From positions 62,001 to 126,000 of the forward strand of contig CBIHPP010000015.1 of the NCBI GenBank assembly GCA_966212235.1: DNA of 64,000 bases, in the 5' to 3' direction. This document shows positions 17,591 through 24,680 of the stretch, piece by piece (the stretch's first letter is position 1; every line of letters starts with the position of its first letter). The DNA is from Niastella sp966212235. GTDB taxonomy: Bacteria; Bacteroidota; Bacteroidia; Chitinophagales; Chitinophagaceae. The translations under genes were made by a program, and so were the position numbers. The notes under the pieces were generated by a model that did not search any database, had not been told where the DNA came from, and worked only from the letters and a program-made list of their open reading frames with translations.

Positions 17591-17968
17591 ATGAAAAATA
17601 ATAATGAAAAAAGTCCTCCACATGGCAATTGTTCGATCCGCCATATACTCGATCGCTTCGGCGATAAATGGAGTATCCTGATCATTTCGATCTTAGGACA
17701 TGTGGGCAAGCAGCGGTTTAATGAATTGAACCATCAGATTGGAGATATTTCGCAGAAAATGCTCACGGTAACCTTGCGTTCCCTGGAAGCCGATGGATTG
17801 ATCTCGCGTAAATTATTCCCGGAGATCCCGCCCCGGGTAGAATATGAATTAACTGATTTGGGAAGAAGTTTGTTACCGCATATTGAGCAGCTGGCCGGAT
17901 GGGCCGAACAAAATATGGATTGCATTTTGAAGAACAGGGCGAAATACGCGCAGAAAAAAGCGAGTTAG
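17591..17968 (+). CDS. HxlR-family winged-helix regulator
   Basis: 125 residues with the HxlR pattern: GNCSIRHILDRFGDKWSILII, RFNELNHQIGDISQKMLTVTLRSLEADGLI (given here as family blocks), and PRVEYELTDLGRSLLPHI. The single N-terminal Cys at residue 14 matches the redox-sensing Cys of YodB/HypR-type members. It is transcribed away from the SDR-DsbA pair and probably represses it until a thiol-reactive signal arrives. The downstream gap to the next gene is short and simple in sequence. Confidence 0.9.
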   Translation: MKNNNEKSPPHGNCSIRHILDRFGDKWSILIISILGHVGKQRFNELNHQIGDISQKMLTVTLRSLEADGLISRKLFPEIPPRVEYELTDLGRSLLPHIEQLAGWAEQNMDCILKNRAKYAQKKAS

Positions 17969-18064
17969 TTAGTTCGTTAGTTCAGAGTTTTGGTTAGCTA
18001 GTCTTGAATGGTTGTCTTTTAACTTATCAACTTAATAACTTAAACTTACAAACTCAATAACTCA
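17969..18064. repeat. Low-complexity spacer of GTTAG/AACTTA words
   Basis: The left half repeats GTTAG and GTTAGTT. The right half repeats AACTTA, AACTCA and TAACTT words with slight changes. It lies between convergent genes (HxlR on plus, the carrier on minus). Similar simple spacers occur elsewhere in the window. No terminator hairpin with a clear U-tract was seen. Confidence 0.5.
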
Positions 18065-19198
18065 CTAACTTATTAACCCTTCCTCCTGCACCTGCTGTTT
18101 CGAGTGAACTATTTTCAGTTCAGGTGTTTCCTTATCAACCGGTTTTTTCCGATGCCAGTAAGATGCCAATATAGAACCGGTAATATTCATGAGCGGACCA
18201 AATACCGCGGGCGCCAATCCTAAAGTTGCCGCTTTTCCCATCTTTTGTGCCAGGCCAGATGCCAGTCCACCGTTTTGCATACCCACTTCAATAGCGATCG
18301 TGCGCGCATCGCGTTCCGATAATCTGAATAATTTTCCTATCCAGTAACCAAATAAATAACCGGTGGTATTATGAAGAAAGGCACATATAATTAATGCCGG
18401 TCCTATTACAATCAAATTATCCCTTCCCGCTGCAACAATGATCACAATGATAAAGGCAATGCCGAACATGGAGATCAGCGGCATAATTTTATCGAGCCAG
18501 TTTACTTTACCCTTAAAGAACCGGTTGAACAACAAACCGGCGCCAATAGGCAACACCACGATCTTTACAATATCCAACATCATGGCCGTTGCATCCACTG
18601 TAATAAATTGTCCGCCCAGCACTTTCATCAACAAAGGCGTTAACAAAGGTGATAACAGGGTAGCAATGGCCGTTAGGGTAACCGACAAGGCTAAATTCGC
18701 ATTGGCCAGGTACGACATTACGTTTGAGGCCATACCACATGGCATACTGCCTATCAAAACCACGCCGGCAGCAATTTCGGGAGGAAAATTAAATAGACGG
18801 GCCAGCGTATAACCGGCCAGCGGCATGAATGTAAAATGGCCGAACAATCCTATTAAAACGGCTTTGGGCATTTTAATGACGCCGGCAAAGTCTTTAAGGC
18901 CCATTTCGGTGCCCATGCCAAACATAATGATCTGCAGTAAAGGGGTGAAAAACGTAGCCAGTTTAATGCCGCCCCAGGTATTAAAATATTTTGGGTAAAA
19001 CAGCGCTGTGGTCACCGCAGCAAAGATCAACATGGTGAAAGAAAATCCCTTCAACGCGTCATATCCTCTGCAACCAATAGACAGGCTTACAAAGAAAGCG
19101 ATCAGCCAGGGGCCTGCATACCCGGTACTACCAGTTATATTAAAAACGACAAACGCTATTAAACAAACAGCAGCAACAGGCAGGGCAATCTTTGTCAT
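18065..19198 (-). CDS. Bile acid:sodium symporter family (BASS) carrier
   Basis: About 377 residues from MTKIALPVAAVCL; an upstream in-frame Met adds 21 unlikely residues from simple-sequence DNA. About ten hydrophobic helices are present. Family blocks include FTFMPLAGYTLARLF, PCGMASNVMSYLANANLALSVT and TIAIEVGMQNGGLASGLA, which contain the Na-site signature regions. Relatives carry organic anions such as bile acids, pantoate or keto acids with Na. It lies 193 bases downstream of the RraA-like gene on the same strand. It may import the product of the exported enzymes upstream, which is inference. Confidence 0.88.
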   Translation of the reverse strand: MTKIALPVAAVCLIAFVVFNITGSTGYAGPWLIAFFVSLSIGCRGYDALKGFSFTMLIFAAVTTALFYPKYFNTWGGIKLATFFTPLLQIIMFGMGTEMGLKDFAGVIKMPKAVLIGLFGHFTFMPLAGYTLARLFNFPPEIAAGVVLIGSMPCGMASNVMSYLANANLALSVTLTAIATLLSPLLTPLLMKVLGGQFITVDATAMMLDIVKIVVLPIGAGLLFNRFFKGKVNWLDKIMPLISMFGIAFIIVIIVAAGRDNLIVIGPALIICAFLHNTTGYLFGYWIGKLFRLSERDARTIAIEVGMQNGGLASGLAQKMGKAATLGLAPAVFGPLMNITGSILASYWHRKKPVDKETPELKIVHSKQQVQEEGLIS

Positions 19199-19391
19199 GG
19201 TTAGCTTTGGATTATGAATGGTAAGTGATGAAAGATGCCGGCAAGCTGGTTTTGGTTGCAAACGAAGCCAGGTTTTGTTGTGAATGGTGAATGGTCAATT
19301 GTCAATGGCGAAAGGGTCAATGGTGAATCTGTTGTACGTCGCAAGTTGTATTCCATTATCACATTAGCATATTATCCCATTATCACATTCT
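19199..19391. repeat. Simple-sequence spacer with GGTGAATGG and CATTAGCATATTA words
   Basis: The spacer repeats GAATGGTGAATGG, TCAATGG and ATTATCACATT words with small changes, and includes CATTAGCATATTAT. The same CATTAGCATATT word recurs near position 37820. It separates the carrier gene from the RraA-like gene, so the carrier may have its own promoter. Confidence 0.45.
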
Positions 19392-20342
19392 TCACCAGGT
19401 CCTCTTCTTCATATACTCATCTAACTGGGCGCGGGTCATCGGGATCTCGTTCGGGTTCTTTTGCAACCAATCCAGGAAATCCTGTTTTATTTTATCAGTC
19501 CATTGGTTGTCGATTTGCCCCGGTGTATACCGGCCGGCCTTCAACATGCTGATGCCAAACTTATCTTTCAAAATAATAAACTCGGCAGTCACGATCACCT
19601 GCTCGGCGAGGTGCGCGGGAACAAACAGTACCCCGCCTTTTTTAGCAATCACCAGGTCACCGGGCATTACCATCGCATGACCGATGCGAATGGGCGTATT
19701 CAACCCCATCAACACTTCGTCTTTCAGGTACGATGGGTGCCAGTCACGTACATACGCATTGAAGCCTTTTATTTCCGATAGTCCTTCCAGGTCGCGGGCT
19801 GCAGCGTCAAAAACAACACCATTGCCCGACTTGCTGTAAATGGCATTTCCCAGATTACTGCCTATAAGGGTACCGCTCGCAATTTTGCCAAATCCATCGG
19901 CCACATATACATCGCCTTTGGTTAACATATCAATAGGCCATGCGTTGGTATTGCCCATGCGACCGTCTTTCTTTCCGCGATCTTTGATGTTCTTTTCTAC
20001 ATCCGGGCGCGATGGCATAAAACAAGCGGTTAAAGCCCGCCCTACTACGGGAGTATCGGTATGCACCGTTTTCCAATCACCTTCATACTGACAGGTATAT
20101 CCTTCATTGTTCAGGATGGTCCAGGCGTCTTCAATGGCAATATTGCGGGCGCGGCGAAGCAGGTCATCCGGAATTTTCGGCCGCCCATCGGCAAACCGCT
20201 CCCCTTTCCATTCGGCCGTTAAGAATATCAGTTCATCACGCGGTATTGTTTGCGCCTGCAATTGTGCCGCGAGCAGACAAAGCAGCCAAACAACCATTGT
20301 TACCATTGTGCGTTTCATACTCAGATATAATTTCATGTTCAT
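19392..20342 (-). CDS. Exported RraA-like / HMG-CHA aldolase-family protein
   Basis: 316 residues with an N-terminal signal peptide (core VVWLLCLLAAQLQAQ). The RraA-like fold is seen in VVGRALTACFM, VYVADGFGKIASGTLIGSNLGNA, GVVFDAAARDLEGL and VMPGDLVIAKKGGVLFVP. In aldolase members, the Arg and Asp of the DGxxRD motif bind the substrate and metal. Here the block reads FDAAARDLEG, so the R-D pair is present. Such enzymes cleave 4-hydroxy-2-oxo acids to pyruvate and an aldehyde or acid. The start overlaps the previous stop as TAATG, so the two genes are translationally coupled. A later Met (MKRTMV) is another possible start. Confidence 0.82.
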   Translation of the reverse strand: MNMKLYLSMKRTMVTMVVWLLCLLAAQLQAQTIPRDELIFLTAEWKGERFADGRPKIPDDLLRRARNIAIEDAWTILNNEGYTCQYEGDWKTVHTDTPVVGRALTACFMPSRPDVEKNIKDRGKKDGRMGNTNAWPIDMLTKGDVYVADGFGKIASGTLIGSNLGNAIYSKSGNGVVFDAAARDLEGLSEIKGFNAYVRDWHPSYLKDEVLMGLNTPIRIGHAMVMPGDLVIAKKGGVLFVPAHLAEQVIVTAEFIILKDKFGISMLKAGRYTPGQIDNQWTDKIKQDFLDWLQKNPNEIPMTRAQLDEYMKKRTW

Positions 20343-21598
20343 TATCCGCCCACTTTGTTTGTTACTGGTAACGGCGACAGACCATCGAGGTCATATACAA
20401 TTTTTCCGCCTTTCATGGTCATTTCACATTCCAGTTTTTGCGTGCCTTCTACTTTATATCCTGTATAGTCGAAAAAACCAAATTTGCCGGTGCGTATTGC
20501 CAGGATGGCAATATCGGCAACGGCGCCTTCTGATAAATGACCTAATTCTTCATGTTTAATTTCCCGTGCCGGATTCCAGGTGGCGGCTTGTATTACACTT
20601 TGCAGGCTCATGCCAATGCTCATGAGTTTCGACATGATGTTCAACATGTCTTTCATGGAAGCATTCATACTATTGGTATGAATATCGGTGCTGATGGAAT
20701 TGGGGAAGAACCCGTTTTTAAATGCCGGTATAGCTTGTGAAAAAGCAAAACTGATGGAGCCATAGCCTATGTCAAAAGCAATTCCCTTTTTTTGCGCTTC
20801 CCATACAAAGGGTTTTACTTTTTTGGTATTGATGTCAACCACAGGTTCCCGGTCGCGCAACTGGCCAAAACAATGCGTAAAAATATCGCCGGGCCGTAAA
20901 TGTTTGGTGAACAGTTCTTCAATAGATAGCGGTGGCGTACTACCGCCAAAATCGATCATTACCGGAGTATTGGCCAGAGTTCCTGCTTTCACCGCTTCAT
21001 CAACGGGCGTCCAATCGCTGCCGACAAAATGCGCCACCTTGATGCCCACAATATAATCACGATACCGTTTGGCAGTCATTCCGGCGAGCTTGCCATCCAT
21101 ATCTTTGATATCCTGTTCGTATACGCCACCCCGCATGCCTTCACCCACGATATTTAAAAAAGCCAATACTCTTGTTTGTGAAAGATCGATCACCTGTCTT
21201 TTAAAAACAGCGAAGTTGCGCCAGCCCGAACTTCCCGCATCCACAACAGTTGTAACACCTGTTCTGAACGTAAAGCCATCGGGCACAACGGCCAGTGGAC
21301 CGTTGCTATAAGCCCGATCGGGATCGGTTCCATAAAAAACATGTACATGCGCATCGATCAACCCGGGCGTTACATATAAGCCTTTGGCATTAATGACCTG
21401 CGCCCCTTTTGATTCATCAATATTTTTAGCAACCTGCAATATTTTACCGTCACTCACGGCAATGTCCATCACCTCATCGATGTTATTTTTGGCATCGATC
21501 ACATGTCCGCCCTTTATTATTATTACAGTATTGGACTGCGCCGCTGATGCCTGCCACACAACTATTAATAGAGAGAGTAATATATATGATTTGAACAT
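20342..21598 (-). CDS. Exported amidohydrolase/deacetylase-family metallohydrolase
   Basis: 418 residues with a Sec signal peptide (about 1-20). The amidohydrolase fold is clear: LYVTPGLIDAHVHVFYG gives the HxH metal motif, GIKVAHFVG offers the Lys that is carboxylated in relatives, and FTHCFG plus STDIHTNS supply further His and Asp ligands. The family includes the EF_0837/AHA_3915 group and deacetylases of N-acyl amino acids and acetylated hydroxy acids. Those genes are usually next to a SelA-like PLP gene, as here. It lies in a tight operon, 98 bases after the PLP gene. Confidence 0.87.
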   Translation of the reverse strand: MFKSYILLSLLIVVWQASAAQSNTVIIIKGGHVIDAKNNIDEVMDIAVSDGKILQVAKNIDESKGAQVINAKGLYVTPGLIDAHVHVFYGTDPDRAYSNGPLAVVPDGFTFRTGVTTVVDAGSSGWRNFAVFKRQVIDLSQTRVLAFLNIVGEGMRGGVYEQDIKDMDGKLAGMTAKRYRDYIVGIKVAHFVGSDWTPVDEAVKAGTLANTPVMIDFGGSTPPLSIEELFTKHLRPGDIFTHCFGQLRDREPVVDINTKKVKPFVWEAQKKGIAFDIGYGSISFAFSQAIPAFKNGFFPNSISTDIHTNSMNASMKDMLNIMSKLMSIGMSLQSVIQAATWNPAREIKHEELGHLSEGAVADIAILAIRTGKFGFFDYTGYKVEGTQKLECEMTMKGGKIVYDLDGLSPLPVTNKVGG

Positions 21599-21623
21599 AC
21601 TTGAATCAATATAATTCCCGGCG

Positions 21624-21652
21624 CTCCTGCCTGGCGGATCAACAGACAGGAG
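21624..21652. repeat. Imperfect inverted repeat between the amidohydrolase and PLP genes
   Basis: Outer arms CTCCTG and CAGGAG, with further CCTG/ACAGG complementarity, flank a GGCGGATCAA core. It falls in the 98-base gap inside the operon and resembles the CTGCCTG-type repeat near 13950. It may stabilise mRNA ends or be a dispersed repeat. Confidence 0.35.
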
Positions 21653-21696
21653 TCGTCCGGGGTTGCCATATTCATCGCCTTTCCTAAATGGTCTTG

Positions 21697-22917
21697 TTAG
21701 CCAACGGCCTTCATCAATTCTTCCTTAATGCGACCGGCCACAATGGTTGACTGTCCGGGTTTCAGCATCCAGACCGTAACGGTTATGCTGTTGTCTTTTA
21801 CACCGCCGATCTCAATGGAAGGATTGCCGTTGCGTAATTTTTCCTGCAACTCCTTACCGGTCAGTTTTATGGTAGCTGCGTCCCAGGTAATTTGTAAAGT
21901 AGGTGTTACATTACCGAGCGTTGGAACGGTGACGGTAGTAGTAACACCTTTTACTTGCTTTGCAGCGTTTTCGATTTGGGTAGTCGCTGCTTCCCACGCT
22001 TTCCATTCTTTATCATGATCCTGCTGGATATATTTTTCAAGGGCTACATACATGCCCAGTATTTCTTCTTTATTTACTTTGAACCCGCGGCCAATATTAA
22101 AACCACGTGGCGGCATATGCAGCCGGGCAGCTGCAATGATCTCTTTCTTCCCCATCAGCAATCCGGCGCTTTGCGGACCGCGTATCGCTTTGCCACCCGA
22201 TATCACTACGAAACTGAATCCCATATCATTAAACTTCCAGAGATTTGATACCGGCGGTACGTCGGCGGCGATATCTATAGAGGTAGGAATATTATGCTTG
22301 CGCCCCAGGGCCACCCATTCCTCATGTTGTATTTTGCCTTTATCGGCTTCGATATTTAAAAAGTGCAGCAACGCCGTTTTTTCGTTGATCGCCTGTTCTA
22401 CTTCTGCAGCGGTTTCTACATAAATTATTTTACAACCGGTATTTTTTAAAGCATGGTTATAGACGATGTCATGCGCCTTTTGAATGATCACTTCCGACTT
22501 CATGCCGGTCCCGTCTAAATGAGGCAACTGTTCTACTTTACGTTGGTCCATGCCAGTTAAGATGCCGGCCAGTCCCAACGTCATGCCCGAAAAAGCGCCG
22601 GATGTTACAACGGCCGATTCGGAATGAACAAAGGCAGCAATTTTTTCTCCGACCTTATCCTGCAGTTCATCTAAATAACAAAACTCCGTAGCGCCGCTTT
22701 GTATGGCATCTACCACATAATCGTGCATCAACGAACCGGTCATAGCGGTGAAGGTGCCAGCCGCATTGATGAATGTACGAACGCCTAATTCTTTAAAAAG
22801 ATTTCGTTTAACAGAGGGCGGTGCTGGTGTTGCAGAGGCAGTAGACCAGGGAATCAAAGTGGCACTGCCAGCCATAGGGAATAACGAAAAAAATTTAAGC
22901 AATGCTCTCCGTTGCAT
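21697..22917 (-). CDS. Exported SelA-like PLP-dependent enzyme (DgaE-type ammonia-lyase family)
   Basis: 406 residues from MQRRALLKFFSLF; this Met is preferred because it opens a Tat-type signal (RRALLKF plus a hydrophobic stretch). The upstream in-frame extension is spacer DNA. SelA/D-glucosaminate-6-phosphate ammonia-lyase marks are ELGVRTFINAAGTFTAMTGS, SGAFSGMTLGLAGIL, SIDIAADVPP (PLP-binding Asp) and SGGKAIRGPQSAG, with the Schiff-base Lys at about residue 243. Relatives eliminate ammonia from amino-sugar acids or amino acids. Export of a folded PLP enzyme would suit the Tat system. The substrate is not known. Confidence 0.84.
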   Translation of the reverse strand: MQRRALLKFFSLFPMAGSATLIPWSTASATPAPPSVKRNLFKELGVRTFINAAGTFTAMTGSLMHDYVVDAIQSGATEFCYLDELQDKVGEKIAAFVHSESAVVTSGAFSGMTLGLAGILTGMDQRKVEQLPHLDGTGMKSEVIIQKAHDIVYNHALKNTGCKIIYVETAAEVEQAINEKTALLHFLNIEADKGKIQHEEWVALGRKHNIPTSIDIAADVPPVSNLWKFNDMGFSFVVISGGKAIRGPQSAGLLMGKKEIIAAARLHMPPRGFNIGRGFKVNKEEILGMYVALEKYIQQDHDKEWKAWEAATTQIENAAKQVKGVTTTVTVPTLGNVTPTLQITWDAATIKLTGKELQEKLRNGNPSIEIGGVKDNSITVTVWMLKPGQSTIVAGRIKEELMKAVG

Positions 22918-23104
22918 ACAGTTAGTGTTTTGGTGAACCTGTTTGGTTGGATCAGCTCTTCTGCTTATGCAGTAGTAAAGGGTACGGGTTATTGATCGGG
23001 ATGGAAATAAAAAGTGTTGATAACCGCAGAGACGCAATGATAAGAGAATAAGAACTGCGACTCTGCGGTAAATAATCGAACCTTAACCAGAAAAAAAGTA
23101 CGGA

Positions 23105-23572
23105 TTACACGTATGCGATACAATCCATTTCTACAAGTGAATCACCCGGCACACCGCCTTTGGCTACTGCCACGGTTGTACGCACAGGGGGCTTTTTTCC
23201 AAAACGCCCTTTATATACTTCATTCATGTCCTTGTAATCTTTGATATCGTCGAGGTATACATTCACCTTCAACACTTTTTCCATAGAGGAGCCGGCCTCC
23301 TGCAGTCTTTTTTCCAGTTCTTTCAATACATGGTCGGTATGGGCTTTAATGTCGCCGGCAAAATGTGCACCCTGGCCCGCAATAAATACCATTCCGTTGA
23401 ATTTGGTAACCTGGGAGAATAAGGGAATGGTCTGGTCATCAACTACATTGAATACTTCCTTTTCCTTGCTTGTGTTGGTAGTAGTTTCAGCCTTTGCAAA
23501 TAATCCTAAACCTACAGTGCCGGCCAATGAAGCGAACAATTTTTTCAATGCATTTCTGCGTTGGTTAGTCAT
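23105..23572 (-). CDS. Exported RidA (enamine/imine deaminase) family protein
   Basis: 155 residues. The N-terminus NQRRNALKKLFASLAGTVGLGLF is a Tat-like signal given here as motif RRNALKK plus a hydrophobic run. The RidA body follows: IPLFSQVTKFNGMVFIAGQG, ERL-type helix, VLKVNVYLDDIKDY, and PPVRTTVAVAKGGVPGDSLVEMDCIAYV, where the Arg of VRTTV corresponds to the catalytic Arg. The second acidic residue usually seen as Glu in VEIEAIA is Asp. RidA hydrolyses reactive enamines and imines made by PLP lyases, a direct partner for the SelA-like gene downstream. It is the first gene of the operon. Confidence 0.87.
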   Translation of the reverse strand: MTNQRRNALKKLFASLAGTVGLGLFAKAETTTNTSKEKEVFNVVDDQTIPLFSQVTKFNGMVFIAGQGAHFAGDIKAHTDHVLKELEKRLQEAGSSMEKVLKVNVYLDDIKDYKDMNEVYKGRFGKKPPVRTTVAVAKGGVPGDSLVEMDCIAYV

Positions 23573-23652
23573 GCAAAATTTTCTTTTAAGTGTTAGTATT
23601 TGGCAAAAGACCCCATTTAGATTACCACACTAATTTAGGCCCATTCCCGAAA

Positions 23653-23764
23653 TTTGCAAAATTAATTGCAAATTATTTGCAATTAAAATGATTTTGCGAA
23701 TGCAAATGCGTGATAAATACGGGATTTAAAAGAAAAACCGATGCAGTAACATGCAAAATTTGCA
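23653..23764. promoter_or_regulatory. Cluster of TGCAAA palindromes upstream of the RidA operon
   Basis: At 23662-23686 there is a 25-base palindrome with perfect 12-base arms (TTAATTGCAAAT and ATTTGCAATTAA) around one base. TTTGCAAA lies just left of it at 23653-23660, and TGCAAAATTTGCA, with 6-base arms, lies at 23752-23764. Further TTTTGC and TGCAAAT words fill the interval. The cluster is 80-190 bases upstream of the RidA start. It looks like a multi-site operator for a dimeric regulator not encoded beside the operon. Confidence 0.55.
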
Positions 23765-23889
23765 ATAAGTAAGTTGATTTTATAATTACTGTAGAAGTTT
23801 TGGAGCGCAGTAACTCCTTTTTCAGACCCATAAAGTGATCTGCCCCGCTTGTACTTGATTTGTTCAGTCTGTACCCTTAGTCACATCTC

Positions 23890-24430
23890 CTCATAACTAC
23901 TTTTTTTGGAGATAGCATGTGTTTGAAGAGCTATGATTACTATTTCCCCGACGTTAGCATACTTTGCTACGGCGATAATCATTTTTTTTCAGCGATAACA
24001 TGCTTTTCATCGGCGATAGTATCTTTTCCTTCGGCGATAACTACTTTTTCTTCAACGCTAACATTTTTTTTTCAGCGATAGCATTTTTTTGGTGGGCGAT
24101 AGCTACTTTTTCTTCGACAATAACTACTTTCTTTTCAGTAGTTCACATCTTTTTCCCGGAAGTAAACTTTTTTTTTCAGCAGTACACTTAAAATGCTTGC
24201 AAGTACACATATAATCGTGAACAGTTCACGTAAAATGCTTGTAAGTACGTTTAAAATCCTGTTAGTACATTTGATTTGCTTGTAAGTACGTATAAAATAG
24301 AAAAAGTACACTTGAAGCGCCTGCTAGTACACTTCTGATGCTGGTTAGTTCACTTAAAATCCAAACAAGTTCACTTATAAAAGCAATTTGTACGCTTACA
24401 ACGCAAATAAATTCAACCTACAACGCTTTC
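23890..24430. repeat. Degenerate tandem array with a 21-base period
   Basis: About two dozen units, mostly 20-22 bases, can be aligned. Those on the left follow GGCGATAACTACTTTTTCTTC-like units (core GCGATARC then T-rich). Those on the right follow AGTACACTTAAAATGCTTG-like units (core AGTWCACTTAAAAT). The change between types is gradual, around 24150. Weaker units seem to reach left to about 23815. There are no unique spacers, so it is not CRISPR. Both strands have stops in most frames; a plus-strand stretch of about 60 codons shows a 7-residue period only because 21 is a multiple of 3. The function is unknown; nothing else was found in the gap up to 24680. Confidence 0.7.
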
Positions 24431-24680
24431 CCTACTTATATCACCTTTCACCCTTACATATAAAGCTGGCAAATTCACTTACCACACGGATATCTCCACT
24501 TGAAAACTTTAAAACCCTTTTTCAACCCTAACCCGCAACCTATCAGCACTAACGCCCTCGTCAGGACGGTGCAGGACAATGCAACAGCCGTTATTAACTA
24601 ACATTGATCACGATTTGCAGACACTGAAAACAGTGCGCACTAAACGATTGCCAATAACAACCATTCCATAATTAATTGCC

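Noticed and set aside
24000..24191. 63-codon frame across the 21-base array with a 7-residue repeat
   Set aside because: The period is a by-product of the 21-base step; the product is a Phe-rich string with no family and a poor start. The array is better treated as non-coding.
23890..24430. CRISPR array
   Set aside because: The units are tandem without unique spacers, diverge along the array, and no cas genes are present.
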